The position numbers and the translations under genes were made by a program. The notes under the pieces are model-generated. The model worked only from the letters and a program-made list of their open reading frames with translations, made no database searches and had not been told where the DNA came from. DNA of 64,000 nucleotides, from assembly GCF_000721605.1 (NCBI RefSeq), contig NZ_JOIZ01000029.1:49075-113074 (forward strand). The letters run 5' to 3'. Source of the DNA: Streptomyces sp. NRRL S-37 (GTDB taxonomy: Bacteria > Actinomycetota > Actinomycetes > Streptomycetales > Streptomycetaceae). Positions 53,948 to 64,000 of the stretch are shown here, piece after piece (position 1 is the stretch's first letter; every line of letters begins with the position of its first letter).

Positions 53948-54254
53948 GGCCCGCCCTCCTCGCCCCGGCTTGGGGCCTCCCCTGTCCACAGGACCTGGGG
54001 CCGTACCGGTGGGTACCGCTCCAGGGGACGACTCCCTTGCGCCGCCCGTCCTTGTGCCGGTCATCGTAGCCGCACCCCGCCCGTCGCCACACCCTGTCAC
54101 CGTGATGTCACTGTGCACGTAGCAGAAACGCGGCGGGAGACCAGAAGGTTCCCCGATTCCCGTACTTCTACACGACTTCGCGCACACCGCGTCAGCAACA
54201 TCATGTGAAGACCGCGGCTTCCCGTCGCCTTCGCGCCCCCTCCGGGCGCCGGTC
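53948..54254. other. osaA-osaB intergenic region
   Basis: This 307-bp gap holds no credible gene. Near the osaA stop, GCGCCC and GGGCGC (54233-54249) form a short stem that may terminate partly. The rest should contain the osaB promoter; I cannot point to a clear -10/-35 pair. Confidence 0.5.
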
Positions 54255-57200
54255 TCACTCCCCCCGCATCCACTGCTCCATCACCGACAGCAGGTGATCG
54301 GGGTCGACCGGCTTGGTCACGTAGTCGGAGGCACCCGACTCGATCGCCTTCTCGCGGTCGCCCTTCATCGCCTTCGCGGTGAGCGCGATGATCGGGAGCC
54401 CGGCGAACTGCGGCATCCGGCGGATCGCCGTGGTCGTGGCGTACCCGTCCATCTCGGGCATCATGATGTCCATCAGGACGACCGCCACGTCGTCGTGCTG
54501 CTCCAGCACCTCGATGCCCTCGCGGCCGTTCTCCGCGTACAGCACGGACAGGCCGTGCTGCTCCAGGACGCTGGTGAGCGCGAAGACGTTGCGGATGTCG
54601 TCGTCGACGATCAGCACCTTCTGCCCGCCGAAACGGATCCCGCGGCTCGACGGCCGGGGAGCCGGCTCCTGCTGCTCCGCGTCCGGCCACTGCTCGGCCT
54701 CCGGAGCGGGCCGCGGCTCCAGCGTGATCCTGCGGCGGCGCCGGAACAGCGCGGCCGGACCGTTCTGGGTGTCCCGGTACGACTTCACCTCGGCCGGCGT
54801 CTCGGCCTGCGGCCCGGCCGGCTCGGCCGAGGCCACCAGGTCACCGGCCTCCAGCGCGGGCATGGGCTGCTGGTAGCCGTTCGGGGGCAGCTCGCTCGGG
54901 TGCAGCGGCAGGTACAGCGTGAACGTCGAGCCGCGGCCCGGCTCGCTCTGCGCGTGGATCTCGCCGCCGAGGAGCTGCGCGATCTCCCGCGAGATGGACA
55001 GCCCCAGACCCGTACCGCCGTACTTGCGGCTGGTGGTGCCGTCGGCCTGCTTGAACGCCTCGAAGATCACCCGCATCTTGCCGGCCGCGATGCCGATGCC
55101 CGTGTCGCTCACCGAGAACGCGATCAGGTCCGCGTCCGGGTCGGTCAGCGAACCGGCCTCCAGCAACTGCTCCCGGATGGCCTGCGGAACCTCGTCCCGG
55201 GCGGGCCGGATGACCAGCTCGACCGATCCGGAGTCGGTGAACTTCACCGCGTTGGACAGCAGGTTGCGCAGCACCTGGAGCAGCCGCTGCTCGTCGGTGT
55301 GCAGCGTGGCCGGCAGCTCCGGCGACACCCGCACGGACAGGTCCAGGCCCTTCTCCGCGGTCAACGGCCGGAAGGTGGCCTCCACGTAGTCCACGAGCTG
55401 GACCAGCGCGATGCGCGTCGGGGAGACGTCCATCTTGCCCGCCTCGACCTTCGACAGGTCGAGGATGTCGTTGATGAGCTGCAGCAGGTCGGACCCGGCG
55501 CCGTGGATGGTCTCGGCGAACTCGACCTGTTTCGGGGAGAGGTTCCCCTCCGCGTTGTCGGCGAGCAGCTTCGCCAGGATCAGCAGCGAGTTGAGCGGCG
55601 TCCGCAGCTCGTGCGACATGTTGGCGAGGAACTCGCTCTTGTAGCGCATGGAGACCGCGAGCTGTTCGGCGCGCTCCTCCAGGACCTGCCGCGCCTCCTC
55701 GATCTCGGTGTTCTTCACCTCGATGTCCCGGTTCTGCCGGGCCAGCAGCTCGGCCTTCTCCTCCAGTTCGGCGTTGGACGCCTGGAGCGCCTTCTGCCGC
55801 TGCTCCAACTCCGCCGACCGCTCGCGCAGTTGCTCGGTCAGCTCCTGGGACTGCGAGAGCAGCCGCTCGGTCTTGGTGTTGACCGAGATGGTGTTGACGC
55901 TCGTCGCGATCATCTCGGCGATCTGGTTGAGGAAGTCCTTCTGGATGTGCGTGAACGGCGTGAACGAGGCCAGCTCGATGACGCCGAGCACCTTCCCCTC
56001 GAACAGCACCGGCAGCACGATCACCTGCGCCGGCGGTGCCTCCCCGAGCCCCGAGGAGATCTTCAGGTAGCCGCTGGGCGCGTCCTGCACGAGGATCGTG
56101 CGCTTCTCCACGGCGGCCGTCCCGATGAGCCCCTCACCGGGCCGGAACGACGTCGGCATGGACCCCATGGAGTAGCCGTACGAGCCGAGCATGCGCAGCT
56201 CGAACTGGTCGTCGTCCGCGGCGTTCAGGTCCTCGCCGTCGACCAGCGGCATCGCCAGGAAGAACGCGCCGTGCTGCGCGGACACCACCGGCGTCAGCTC
56301 GCTCATGATCAGCGAGGCCACGTCCTCCAGGTCGCGGCGGCCCTGCATCAGCGCGGAGATGCGGGCGAGATTGCCCTTGAGCCAGTCCTGCTCCTTGTTG
56401 GCGATCGTGGTGTCGCGCAGGTTGGCGATCATCTTGTTGATGTAGTCCTGGAGTTCCTGGATCTCCCCGGACGCGTCCACGTCGATCTTCAGGTTCAGGT
56501 CGCCGCGGGTCACCGCGGTCGCCACCCGCGCGATGGCACGCACCTGCCGGGTCAGGTTCCCGGCCATCTCGTTCACGGACTCGGTCAGATCCCGCCAGGT
56601 GCCGTCCACGTCCCGCACGCGTGCCTGGCCGCCGAGCTGCCCCTCGGTACCCACCTCACGGGCCACGCGGGTGACCTCCTCGGCGAACGACGACAGCTGG
56701 TCCACCATCGTGTTGATGGTGGTCTTCAGCTCGAGGATCTCCCCGCGCGCGTCGATGTCGATCTTCTTCGTCAGGTCACCCTTGGCGATGGCCGTCGTCA
56801 CCATGGCGATGTTGCGCACCTGACCGGTCAGGTTGGACGCCATCTGGTTCACCGACTCGGTGAGGTCCTTCCACGTCCCCGCCACACCCGGCACGTGCGC
56901 CTGCCCGCCCAGGATGCCGTCCGTGCCCACCTCGCGGGCCACCTTGGTGACCTGCTCCGCGAACGCGCTCAGCGTCTTCACCATGATGTTGATGGTGTCG
57001 GCGAGCTGCGCCACCTCACCACGCGCCTCGATGCTGACCTGCCGCGACAGGTCACCGTTGGCGACGGCCGCGGACACCTGGGAGATGTTCCGCACCTGGG
57101 TGGTCAGGTTCTTCGCCATCAGGTTGACGTTGTCGCTCAGGTCCTTCCAGATGCCCGTGACACCCGGTACGTGTGCCTGGCCGCCCAGGATGCCCTCGGT

Positions 57201-59726
57201 GCCCACCTCACGGGCCACCCGGGTCACCTGCTCGGCGAACGACGACAGCTGGTCCACCATCGTGTTGACGGTGGTCACCAGCTCCAGGATCTCGCCCTTG
57301 GCGTCGACGGTGATCTTCTTCGACAGGTCGCCCTTGGCGACCGCCGTGGTGACCTCGGCGATGTTGCGCACCTGGAGGGTCAGGTTGTTCGCCATGCCGT
57401 TCACCGACTGCGTGAGGTCCTTCCAGGTCCCGGAGACCCCCTGCACCTCGGCCTGACCGCCGAGGATGCCCTCGGTGCCCACCTCGCGGGCCACCCGGGT
57501 GACCTCCTCGGCGAACGACGACAGCTGGTCCACCATCGTGTTCAGCGTGTTCTTGAGCTCCAGGATCTCCCCGCGCGCGTCCACGGTGATCTTCTGCGAC
57601 AGGTCACCACGTGCCACCGCCGTCGCCACCTGGGCGATGTTGCGCACCTGACCGGTCAGGTTGGACGCCATGCCGTTCACGGAGTCCGTCAGGTCCCGCC
57701 ACACGCCGGCGACCCCGGGCACCTGCGCCTGACCACCGAGGCGGCCCTCCGTACCCACGTCCCGGGCCACCCGGGTCACCTGGTCGGCGAACGACGAGAG
57801 CTGGTCCACCATCGTGTTGATGGTGTTCTTCAGCTCGAGGATCTCCCCGCGCGCGTCGACGTCGATCTTCTGCGACAGGTCACCCCGCGCGACGGCCGTC
57901 GTCACCTGGGCGATGTTGCGCACCTGACCGGTCAGATTCGACGCCATCGAGTTGACGGAGTCGGTGAGCTCCTTCCAGGTGCCCGACACGCCGTCCACCC
58001 GTGCCTGACCGCCCAGCCGGCCCTCCGTGCCCACGTCCCGGGCCATCCGCGTGACCTGGTCGGCGAAGCTCGACAGCTGGTCCACCATCGTGTTCACGGT
58101 GTTCTTCAGCTGGAGCATCTCGCCGGAGACGTCCACGGTGACCTTCTGCGACAGATCGCCGTTGGCGACCGCCGTCGTCACCTGGGCGATGTTCCTCACC
58201 TGTCCGGTGAGGTTCCGGAACGCCGTGTTGACGGAGTCCGTCAGGTCCTTCCACGTCCCCGCCGCCCCCGGCACCTGCGCCTGACCGCCCAGCTCGCCCT
58301 CGACGCCGATCTCGCGCGCCACGCGCGTGACCTCGGCGCCGAAGGAGGACAGCTGGTCGACCATCGTGTTGACGGTGTTCTTCAGCTCCAGCATCTCGCC
58401 GGCCACGTCCACGGTGACCTTCTGCGACAGGTCACCGTTGGCGACCGCCGTCGTCACCGCGGCGATGTCCCGCACCTGAGTGGTGAGGTTGCGGAACACC
58501 GTGTTGACGGAGTCCGTCAGGTCCTTCCACGTCCCCGCCGCCCCCGGTACGTTCGCCTGACCGCCCAGCCGTCCCTCGGCCCCGACCTCGTTGGCGACCC
58601 GCGTGACCTCGTCCGCGAAGATCCGCAGTGTCTCGGTCATCTGGTTGATCGTCTCGGCGAGCTGCGCGACCTCGCCGCGCGCCGGCACCGTCACCTTCCG
58701 CGACAGATCACCGCTGGCGACCGCGGTCGTCACCTCGGCGATCCCGCGCACCTGAGCGGTGAGGTTCCCGGCCATGGTGTTGACGGAGTCGGTGAGCTCC
58801 TTCCACACCCCGTCCACCCCGGGCACCTGCGCCTGGCCGCCCAGGGCGCCCTCGGTGCCCACCTCACGCGCGACGCGTGTCACCTCCGAGGAGAACGCGG
58901 AGAGCTGGTCCACCATCGTGTTGACGGTGTTCTTCAGCTCCAGCATCTCGCCCTCGACGTGCACGGTGACCTTGCGGGACAGATCACCGCGCGCGACGGC
59001 CGTCGTCACCAGCGCGATGTCGCGCACCTGCGCCGTCAGCCGCTCCGCCATCGTGTTGACGGAGTCCGTCAGGTCCTTCCAGGAGCCGGACATGCCGCGC
59101 ACCTGGGCCTGACCGCCCAGCTTGCCCTCGGTGCCCACCTCGCTGGCCACGCGCGTGACCTCGTCGGTGAACGTCGACAACTGGTCGACCAGGTTGTTCA
59201 CCGTCCGCGCGACCTTCAGGAACTCGCCCCGCAGCGGATGCCCGGCCCCTTCCGGCGCCGCCTGCGTCCGCAGCTCCATGCGCGGCGACAGATCGCCCTC
59301 CGCCACCGCCGACAGCACCCGGCTCACCTCGGAGACGGGCCGCACCAGGTCGTCCACCAGCGCGTTGGAGTTGTCGATCGCGACCCCCCAGGAACCCTCA
59401 CAGGCCCCCGTCTCCAGCCGCTCCGTGAGCTTTCCCTCACGCCCGACCATGCGGCGCACCCGCGCCAGCTCACCCGTCAGGTGGAGATTGCGGTCGGCCA
59501 CCTCGTTGAAGACCGCCGCGATCTCCGCCATCACGCCGTCGCCGGACACCGTGAGCCGCTTGCGGAAGTTCCCGTCCCGCATCGCCACCAGCGCCGTCAT
59601 CAACCGGTTCAGAGCCGCCGTCTCCACGGTCGTGGTCCCGCCCCGTGTCCTTCCCGGCTCGCCCAGGGACCGTCCGCCTTTCGCGCGCGTCGTCTTCGTG
59701 CCCCGCGTCGCTGCGCCAGACTCCAC
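54255..59726 (-). CDS. osaA: OsaA-like hybrid histidine kinase with ten tandem HAMP-like units
   Basis: The GTG at 59726 follows GGGAGGG and gives 1823 residues. After a short basic N-terminus, a first HAMP-like region leads into ten repeats of about 92 residues, each with a variant of WKDLTDSVN and [10 protein letters not shown]...[18 protein letters not shown] domain follows ([20 protein letters not shown]), then a coiled coil, the H-box [17 protein letters not shown], ATPase boxes [12 protein letters not shown] and [13 protein letters not shown], and a C-terminal receiver ([35 protein letters not shown]). No membrane segment is seen. It matches the osmoadaptation kinase beside osaB; the start is well supported. 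Confidence 0.93.
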   Translation of the reverse strand: MESGAATRGTKTTRAKGGRSLGEPGRTRGGTTTVETAALNRLMTALVAMRDGNFRKRLTVSGDGVMAEIAAVFNEVADRNLHLTGELARVRRMVGREGKLTERLETGACEGSWGVAIDNSNALVDDLVRPVSEVSRVLSAVAEGDLSPRMELRTQAAPEGAGHPLRGEFLKVARTVNNLVDQLSTFTDEVTRVASEVGTEGKLGGQAQVRGMSGSWKDLTDSVNTMAERLTAQVRDIALVTTAVARGDLSRKVTVHVEGEMLELKNTVNTMVDQLSAFSSEVTRVAREVGTEGALGGQAQVPGVDGVWKELTDSVNTMAGNLTAQVRGIAEVTTAVASGDLSRKVTVPARGEVAQLAETINQMTETLRIFADEVTRVANEVGAEGRLGGQANVPGAAGTWKDLTDSVNTVFRNLTTQVRDIAAVTTAVANGDLSQKVTVDVAGEMLELKNTVNTMVDQLSSFGAEVTRVAREIGVEGELGGQAQVPGAAGTWKDLTDSVNTAFRNLTGQVRNIAQVTTAVANGDLSQKVTVDVSGEMLQLKNTVNTMVDQLSSFADQVTRMARDVGTEGRLGGQARVDGVSGTWKELTDSVNSMASNLTGQVRNIAQVTTAVARGDLSQKIDVDARGEILELKNTINTMVDQLSSFADQVTRVARDVGTEGRLGGQAQVPGVAGVWRDLTDSVNGMASNLTGQVRNIAQVATAVARGDLSQKITVDARGEILELKNTLNTMVDQLSSFAEEVTRVAREVGTEGILGGQAEVQGVSGTWKDLTQSVNGMANNLTLQVRNIAEVTTAVAKGDLSKKITVDAKGEILELVTTVNTMVDQLSSFAEQVTRVAREVGTEGILGGQAHVPGVTGIWKDLSDNVNLMAKNLTTQVRNISQVSAAVANGDLSRQVSIEARGEVAQLADTINIMVKTLSAFAEQVTKVAREVGTDGILGGQAHVPGVAGTWKDLTESVNQMASNLTGQVRNIAMVTTAIAKGDLTKKIDIDARGEILELKTTINTMVDQLSSFAEEVTRVAREVGTEGQLGGQARVRDVDGTWRDLTESVNEMAGNLTRQVRAIARVATAVTRGDLNLKIDVDASGEIQELQDYINKMIANLRDTTIANKEQDWLKGNLARISALMQGRRDLEDVASLIMSELTPVVSAQHGAFFLAMPLVDGEDLNAADDDQFELRMLGSYGYSMGSMPTSFRPGEGLIGTAAVEKRTILVQDAPSGYLKISSGLGEAPPAQVIVLPVLFEGKVLGVIELASFTPFTHIQKDFLNQIAEMIATSVNTISVNTKTERLLSQSQELTEQLRERSAELEQRQKALQASNAELEEKAELLARQNRDIEVKNTEIEEARQVLEERAEQLAVSMRYKSEFLANMSHELRTPLNSLLILAKLLADNAEGNLSPKQVEFAETIHGAGSDLLQLINDILDLSKVEAGKMDVSPTRIALVQLVDYVEATFRPLTAEKGLDLSVRVSPELPATLHTDEQRLLQVLRNLLSNAVKFTDSGSVELVIRPARDEVPQAIREQLLEAGSLTDPDADLIAFSVSDTGIGIAAGKMRVIFEAFKQADGTTSRKYGGTGLGLSISREIAQLLGGEIHAQSEPGRGSTFTLYLPLHPSELPPNGYQQPMPALEAGDLVASAEPAGPQAETPAEVKSYRDTQNGPAALFRRRRRITLEPRPAPEAEQWPDAEQQEPAPRPSSRGIRFGGQKVLIVDDDIRNVFALTSVLEQHGLSVLYAENGREGIEVLEQHDDVAVVLMDIMMPEMDGYATTTAIRRMPQFAGLPIIALTAKAMKGDREKAIESGASDYVTKPVDPDHLLSVMEQWMRGE
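56440..59210 (-). repeat. ten 276-bp coding repeats (HAMP array) within osaA
   Basis: The segment encoding variants of DLTDSVN recurs ten times at about 276-bp spacing (around 56578, 56855, 57128, 57402, 57678, 57955, 58230, 58508, 58784 and 59056). The copies differ at the protein level but share long identical DNA stretches, which makes the array prone to recombination and to assembly collapse. Confidence 0.9.
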
Positions 59727-60142
59727 TGTGTCCCTCCCGCAGGGGTCGACCGTTACCGCTGTGCCCGGGCACACCGCCAGGGGCGTTCCCGATGTTCCTG
59801 TGCTCTTCCCGTACTACCGCGATGTCCTGCCCGACGTTCCGAAGGCGCCGCCAAGGGGGCTGCTGCCCACCCGGGGCGGAAGGCACACGGCCCGCCCGGA
59901 CCCTCACCACAAGCCTGCCCAGTGTTTCACCCTCGCCGAACCAGGCGATAACAGTCCGGCAGCTTCGCACACCGTCCGCACACCCGCCGGACGAAGAACA
60001 CCTCCGGACGGAAACACAGCAGACCGGCATTCGCTCGGACCGTGAAGGTAAGTAACCTTGCATCCGGCTGTCCAGCCACGCCGGTCCGCCCGGCCTGGGC
60101 GGTGGCACGGGAACGAGCGGGCATCGGAGGGCGGCCGCACAC
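59727..60142. promoter_or_regulatory. divergent osaA/osaC promoter region with palindrome
   Basis: This 416-bp gap has no credible gene. It must carry both promoters. AAGGT-AAGTA-ACCTT (60045-60059) is a perfect 5+5 dyad about 85 bp before osaC and could be a regulator site. I do not see a convincing sigma-factor consensus. Confidence 0.45.
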
Positions 60143-62896
60143 ATGACCACCGGACTGATCCCGGGGGAGCAGCCCCCGGACCCACGGCCGGCTGACGGCC
60201 TGCCGCAGCAGCGGCACGAGCCCACCGGCCAGGGAGCCATGCCCGTCGAGAACCGGTCGAGGAGTTCTGTGATCACCGCGCGCGCGGCCGCCAGCTTCGA
60301 GCCCGTGGGGCGATCGGTCGCGAGTGCCCGGTCCTTCGTCCGCGACACCCTGCAGGGCTGGGGTTTCGCCGACATCGTCGACGACGCCGTGGTCCTCACC
60401 AGCGAACTGGTGACCAACGCCGTGGTCCACGCCGGCACCTCCGCCGACCTGCTCTGTCTGCGCAGCGACGACGGCGTACGGATCGAGGTGGCCGACCGGT
60501 ATCCGGAGCGGGAGATCCCGCTCCAGGGCTCCGCCGTCACCATGGGCAACCCCGACCGCGAGGGGGGCCGCGGGCTCCAGCTCTGCGCGGCCCTGGCCGG
60601 CCACTGGGGCGTGGACTACACCCCCACCCACAAGACCGTCTGGTTCCGGCTCGACCTTCCCGAGCGCCCGGTCGGCACCCGCGCCGCCGGCCCCTCCCTG
60701 CCGGCCCACCTCCTCCCGCTCGCCGACACCCGGGTCCGCGTCGCCGTCGTCCAGATCGACCGGACCGGCTCCGTCAGCGCCTGGAACGAGGACGCCGAGG
60801 AACTCTTCGGCTACTCCGCCGAACAGGTCACCGGCAAGCCGCTGACCGACTTCGCGGCCTGGCCGCACACCCCGGGCACCGGCACCGGCATCGCCGACGC
60901 GCTCCAGCTCTCCCGCTGGGAGGGCAGCTACGGCATCAGGGGCGCCCACGGCCGGGTGATCCCCGTGTACGCCTCCCACCTGCGAGTACGGGACACCGAC
61001 GGCGAACCGTCAACGGTCTGCCTCCTCGTACGGGACCACGAACGGGCGGTTCTGCAGACCCCGCTGCGCGGCCCCGCGTCCGACAAGTCCGGCACCTCCG
61101 AGGGCCAGAGCACCGACCCCTTCGAGGTCTTCATCGGCTCCCCGCCCCCGGACGACCTCGACGGGCTGCTCCAGCGCACGGTGGAACGCGCCCGCGACAT
61201 GCTCGACGGCGACTCCGCCTTCCTGCTCCTCGCCACCGACGACGAGACGGAACTGGAGGTCCGCGCCTCCACCGGCCTGCCCTCGGCCCGTCAGCGCTTC
61301 GCCCGCGTCCCCGTCGAGGCCGGCCCCGGCCGCTACGGCTCCGCCCGCATGCCGGCCGTCCACGAGGACCTGGCCGCCCTCCCCGGCGCGGTGCCGCTCC
61401 TCAACAGCACCGGCATGCGCTCGGTCGTCACCGTCCCGCTGAAGGTGGAGGGCCGTCTCACCGGCTCTCTCGGTGTCGCCGCCGAGGCACCCGGCAGATA
61501 CTCCAACGAGGAGGCGCTGCGTCTGCAGTTCGCGGCGGACCGCATCGCGCTCGCCGTCGAGTCGGCCCGTCTGGGTGAGCTGGAGCGCCTGCGCCGCGGC
61601 TCGCTCAGCTTCCTCGTCGAGGCCTCCGACCTGCTGGCCGGCACCCTGGACCGGGACCAGACCCTGGCCCTGATGGCCCAGATGACGGTGCCGACCCTCG
61701 CCACCTGGTGCGCCGTCTACACGATCGCCGACCAGGCCTCCGAGCCGTATCTCTCCTACGTGCTGCACGAGGACGAGGAGCTGATCGACGGCATCAAGTC
61801 CCTGCTGTCGAAGATCGCCCCGCCCGACCCGGTCCCCACGCCCGGCGCCCGCATCTGGTCCGCCCCCGCGGAGGTCGCCCACCAGGCGGCCCTGCGCACC
61901 TCCATGCGCAGCCTCGGCCTCAGCGGCAGTCCGACCCGTCAGGTCACCCCGGGCATCGGCCCGACCCTCGCGACGGCCGCCGCGGTCGGAGGCGAGACGG
62001 TGGTCCTGCCGCTGGTCGCCCGCAACCGGGTCATCGGCATGCTGACGCTCGGCAAGCCGACCGACGAGCACTTCCGCCAGGAGATCCTGGAGCTCGCCGA
62101 GGATCTCTCCCGGCGGGCCGCCCTGGCGCTGGACAACGCCCGCCTCTACTCGGAGCGCACGGCCATCAGCCAGTCCCTCCAGCGCAGTCTCCTGCCGCCG
62201 GAGCTGCCGACGATCGACGGCGTCGAGGTCGAGGTCATCTACCGCGCGGCCGGCGAGGGCAACGAGGTCGGCGGCGACTTCTACGACCTCTTCCCGATCA
62301 GTGACGGCGCGTACGGTTTCGCCATCGGCGACGTCTGCGGCACCGGCCCCAACGCGGCGGCCGTGACCGGTCTCGCCCGGCACGCGCTCCGGCTGCTGGC
62401 CCGCGAGGGCCTCAGCGGCCCGGCGGTCCTGGAGCGCCTCAACTCCGCGATCCTCGACGAGGGCGCCCGCAGCCGCTTCCTCACCCTCCTCTACGGCGAG
62501 ATGCGCCCGCAGGACGACGGCAGCGCGGAACTGAAGGTGGTCTGCGCCGGTCACCCTCTCCCGCTCCGTCTGCGCCAGGACGGCACGGTCGAACCGGCGG
62601 CGGAGCCGCAGCCCCTCCTCGGCGTCATCGAGGACCTGGAACTGTACGAGCAGACGGTCACCCTCGATCCCGGCGACGTGCTCCTCTGCGTCACCGACGG
62701 TGTCACCGAACGCCGTGAGGGTCCCCGCATGCTGGGCGACGACGGCCTCGCCGACGTCCTGACCACCTGCACCGGACTGACGGCCGGCGCGGTCGCGGCC
62801 CGCATCATGCGTGCGGTGGAACGCTTCGCCTCCGAACCCCCGTCCGACGACATGGCGATCCTCGCCATGCGCGTACCGGGCCTGCACACGGATTAG
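60143..62896 (+). CDS. osaC: OsaC-like multidomain regulator: HATPase, PAS, GAF and SpoIIE-type phosphatase
   Basis: The 917-residue product begins with an anti-sigma-type ATPase domain (VVLTSELVTNAVVHAGTSAD, GGRGLQLCAALAGHWGV). A PAS domain follows (VVQIDRTGSVSAWNEDAEEL), then two GAF-like domains (to about 670). The C-terminal PP2C/SpoIIE phosphatase has SLLPPELP, GGDFYDLFPI and the metal-binding DDMAILAMRV. In S. coelicolor OsaC works in sigma-B control after osmotic stress; the gene is divergent to osaA as here. ATG 60143 has an upstream GGAGGG; an internal ATG at 60240 is possible. Confidence 0.92.
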   Translation: MTTGLIPGEQPPDPRPADGLPQQRHEPTGQGAMPVENRSRSSVITARAAASFEPVGRSVASARSFVRDTLQGWGFADIVDDAVVLTSELVTNAVVHAGTSADLLCLRSDDGVRIEVADRYPEREIPLQGSAVTMGNPDREGGRGLQLCAALAGHWGVDYTPTHKTVWFRLDLPERPVGTRAAGPSLPAHLLPLADTRVRVAVVQIDRTGSVSAWNEDAEELFGYSAEQVTGKPLTDFAAWPHTPGTGTGIADALQLSRWEGSYGIRGAHGRVIPVYASHLRVRDTDGEPSTVCLLVRDHERAVLQTPLRGPASDKSGTSEGQSTDPFEVFIGSPPPDDLDGLLQRTVERARDMLDGDSAFLLLATDDETELEVRASTGLPSARQRFARVPVEAGPGRYGSARMPAVHEDLAALPGAVPLLNSTGMRSVVTVPLKVEGRLTGSLGVAAEAPGRYSNEEALRLQFAADRIALAVESARLGELERLRRGSLSFLVEASDLLAGTLDRDQTLALMAQMTVPTLATWCAVYTIADQASEPYLSYVLHEDEELIDGIKSLLSKIAPPDPVPTPGARIWSAPAEVAHQAALRTSMRSLGLSGSPTRQVTPGIGPTLATAAAVGGETVVLPLVARNRVIGMLTLGKPTDEHFRQEILELAEDLSRRAALALDNARLYSERTAISQSLQRSLLPPELPTIDGVEVEVIYRAAGEGNEVGGDFYDLFPISDGAYGFAIGDVCGTGPNAAAVTGLARHALRLLAREGLSGPAVLERLNSAILDEGARSRFLTLLYGEMRPQDDGSAELKVVCAGHPLPLRLRQDGTVEPAAEPQPLLGVIEDLELYEQTVTLDPGDVLLCVTDGVTERREGPRMLGDDGLADVLTTCTGLTAGAVAARIMRAVERFASEPPSDDMAILAMRVPGLHTD

Positions 62897-62904
62897 CGGA
62901 AGTT

Positions 62905-62970
62905 GCCCTGCGGGGAGGGCACTCCCCGCAGGGCATGAGAAAGGCCCCGCCCGAATGGGCGGGGCCTTTC
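62905..62970. terminator. two tandem perfect hairpins between osaC and tRNA-Thr
   Basis: GCCCTGCGGGGA/TCCCCGCAGGGC (62905-62934) and GAAAGGCCCCGCCC/GGGCGGGGCCTTTC (62939-62970) are exact inverted repeats. The second has a flanking TTTC and can terminate both osaC and the convergent tRNA transcript. Confidence 0.93.
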
Positions 62971-62976
62971 TGTCCG

Positions 62977-63049
62977 AGCCCCCAAACGGAATCGAACCGT
63001 TGACCTTCTCCTTACCATGGAGACGCTCTACCGACTGAGCTATAGGGGC
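62977..63049 (-). tRNA. tRNA-Thr (anticodon GGT)
   Basis: Read on the minus strand, a 73-nt cloverleaf fits: acceptor GCCCCTA with TGGGGGC (one G-T pair), D-arm GCTCAGTCGGTAGAGC, anticodon stem TCTCC/GGAGA with loop ATGGTAA (anticodon GGT), and T-arm GGTTCGATTCC. No 3' CCA is encoded, as is common in Streptomyces. Confidence 0.96.
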
Positions 63050-63127
63050 CTGTTGCCGTGTGCGGGGTTTTCCGCTCGCCAACGGAATAGATCATACCCC
63101 GAACGGGCCCGTGCTCCCAACCGCCGC

Positions 63128-63805
63128 TCAGCCGGTCGGCTGGAGCAGCCCGCCCAGCGCGTTGCACGCCGCCGCGATCCGCTGCATGTCCCGTCTGGTC
63201 AGCGACGCGTCCACGGGAAGCGCGAGTGTCTCGTCGGCGGCCCGCTCGGTCTCGGGCAGGGACACGCAGCGCCGGAACTCGGGCATCCGGTGCACGGGGG
63301 TCTTCACCGGTACGCGGCACTCAACACCCTTGCCCCGTATGGCGCGTGCGAAGGCGTCCCGGTCGGGCCTGCCGTTCCCCGGCACCCGCACGACGTACTG
63401 CTGATAGGTGTGCCCGACTCCGCTCTCGGGTGTCCGCACGCCCCTCAACTTGGCGTCGAGGAACGCCGCCCGCTCCCGCCGTCGAGCCATCTCGTCGTAC
63501 GGAGCCTCGGATTCCCCGTGCTCCAGCACCAGCAGCCCGCGCCGGCGGCCGAGCGCGTGCAACCGTCCGACGTCGGCGGGCCTTCCGAAGCGGTGTACGA
63601 CAACGACGGCTGCCGTCCGCGGAGTTACGGCCGCCTCCACCGCGGCCGGCTCCAGGCAGTACGTCGCCGGGTCTATGTCGGCGAACACCGGCAGTGCCCC
63701 TGCCATCGCCACGGCTTCGGCGACTTCCACGTTCCCGAAGGCCGGTACGACGACCTCGTCGCCCACTCCGACACCGGCGGCCCTGAGCAGTGCAGCAGTA
63801 CTCAT
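63128..63805 (-). CDS. shortened DegT/DnrJ/EryC1/StrS aminotransferase-like protein, probably without PLP lysine
   Basis: The 225-residue product shows the family's N-terminal pattern (LLRAAGVGVGDEVVVPAFGN, ALPVFADIDPATYCLEPAAV, AVVVVHRFGRPADV) and C-terminal pattern (PDRDAFARAIRGKGVECRVP, VKTPVHRMPEF, ETERAADETLALPV). Full members have about 370 residues. Here the middle is missing, including the segment with the Schiff-base lysine: after LLVLEHGESE the sequence jumps to the C-terminal part. It may bind sugar nucleotides or be a regulatory relic, but normal transamination is unlikely. The start ATG has no strong Shine-Dalgarno. Confidence 0.8.
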   Translation of the reverse strand: MSTAALLRAAGVGVGDEVVVPAFGNVEVAEAVAMAGALPVFADIDPATYCLEPAAVEAAVTPRTAAVVVVHRFGRPADVGRLHALGRRRGLLVLEHGESEAPYDEMARRRERAAFLDAKLRGVRTPESGVGHTYQQYVVRVPGNGRPDRDAFARAIRGKGVECRVPVKTPVHRMPEFRRCVSLPETERAADETLALPVDASLTRRDMQRIAAACNALGGLLQPTG

Positions 63806-63853
63806 GCAGTGGATGCTCGTTGCGCAACGTGAACGTCAAGTGACGCAGAACAA

Positions 63854-63897
63854 AAAAGGGTTGGACCCGGAACCGAAGTTCGGGGTCCAACCCTTTT
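63854..63897 (-). terminator. intrinsic terminator of the rRNA operon
   Basis: AAAAGGGTTGGACCC and GGGTCCAACCCTTTT form a long stem (with GGAAC/GTTC inside) right after the 5S gene. In the direction of rRNA transcription it is followed by a run of T residues, a classic Rho-independent terminator. Confidence 0.93.
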
Positions 63898-63905
63898 GAA
63901 TGATT

Positions 63906-64000
63906 GTTCGGCGGCGTCCTACTCTCCCACAGGGTCCCCCCTGCAGTACCATCGGCGCTGTAAGGCTTAGCTTCCGGGTTCGGAATGTAACCGGGCGTTT
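63906..64000 (-). rRNA. rrf: 5S ribosomal RNA, 3' part (runs off the window)
   Basis: On the minus strand the sequence contains the conserved 5S elements CCGAACCCGGAAG, CTAAGCC and GGGAGAGTAGGACGCCGCC. About 95 nt are present; the 5' end, and the 23S and 16S genes, should lie beyond the right edge. Confidence 0.96.

Noticed and set aside
54294..59951. A 1885-codon open frame on the plus strand opposite osaA
   Set aside because: It mirrors the HAMP repeat array as Arg/His/Leu repeats with no domain and no ribosome site; it is an antisense artefact.
62977..63049. tRNA-Thr as an integration site of a mobile element
   Set aside because: No integrase, excisionase or direct repeat of the tRNA 3' end is seen on either side; the neighbours are conserved core genes.

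Overview
The window is from a Streptomyces-type actinomycete chromosome. GC is very high, with G or C at almost every third codon position. GTG starts, GTGA/ATGA stop-start overlaps, GC-rich perfect-stem terminators and purine-rich Shine-Dalgarno sequences are frequent. From about 22 kb to the right end the genes are the conserved Streptomyces core order: two-component pair, gluABCD, recX/recA, azlCD, lhr, nei, dps, clgR, cinA, pgsA, rimO, ftsK, the osaB/osaA/osaC osmoadaptation genes, tRNA-Thr and the 3' part of a 5S rRNA at the very end.

The left 20 kb is accessory and looks like a hybrid natural-product cluster. On the minus strand (1-4802) sits a four-gene set: a GriH-like and a GriI-like enzyme (together the 3-amino-4-hydroxybenzoate, 3,4-AHBA, pathway), an AMP-forming acid ligase, and a Tat-exported multicopper oxidase of the kind that can oxidise o-aminophenols. 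Divergently, on the plus strand, lies a complete thiopeptide-type RiPP toolkit: a SagB-type dehydrogenase (5047-6603), a small precursor gene (6780-6941), a pyridine-synthase-like protein (7912-9069), a LanB glutamylation-domain protein (9066-11675), an RRE/ThiF-like cyclodehydratase partner interrupted by an apparent frameshift (11672-13560), a YcaO cyclodehydratase (13547-15469), a second SagB-like dehydrogenase (15466-16986) and a split LanB elimination-domain protein (17031-17960). An ABC-2 exporter (18666-20488) probably exports or protects against the product.

The most unusual feature is the precursor. It is a perfect 63-bp tandem duplication of a thiopeptide-type leader, and it stops (after Val-Ser-Ala) where a Ser/Cys-rich core would start. 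Either the core is lost, a separate core gene lies outside the window, or the peptide is a scaffold to which residues are added after translation, as in PEARL (peptide aminoacyl-tRNA ligase) pathways. Coupling of an AHBA pathway and phenol oxidase to this machinery is, to my knowledge, not a described product class, but joint function is an inference from adjacency only.

From 20.8 to 25.8 kb come a flavin monooxygenase, a MazG-like pyrophosphohydrolase, a TAXI-type binding protein and an OmpR-family two-component system. The gluABCD glutamate uptake operon follows (26.1-29.5 kb), then a second flavin monooxygenase and a cysteine dioxygenase/rhodanese operon preceded by a 15-codon Cys-containing leader peptide that looks like a cysteine-sensing attenuator. 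The 511-bp gap after lhr holds a 157-bp tandem repeat apparently derived from the 3' end of lhr itself. OsaA is a 1823-residue hybrid kinase with ten tandem HAMP-like units.
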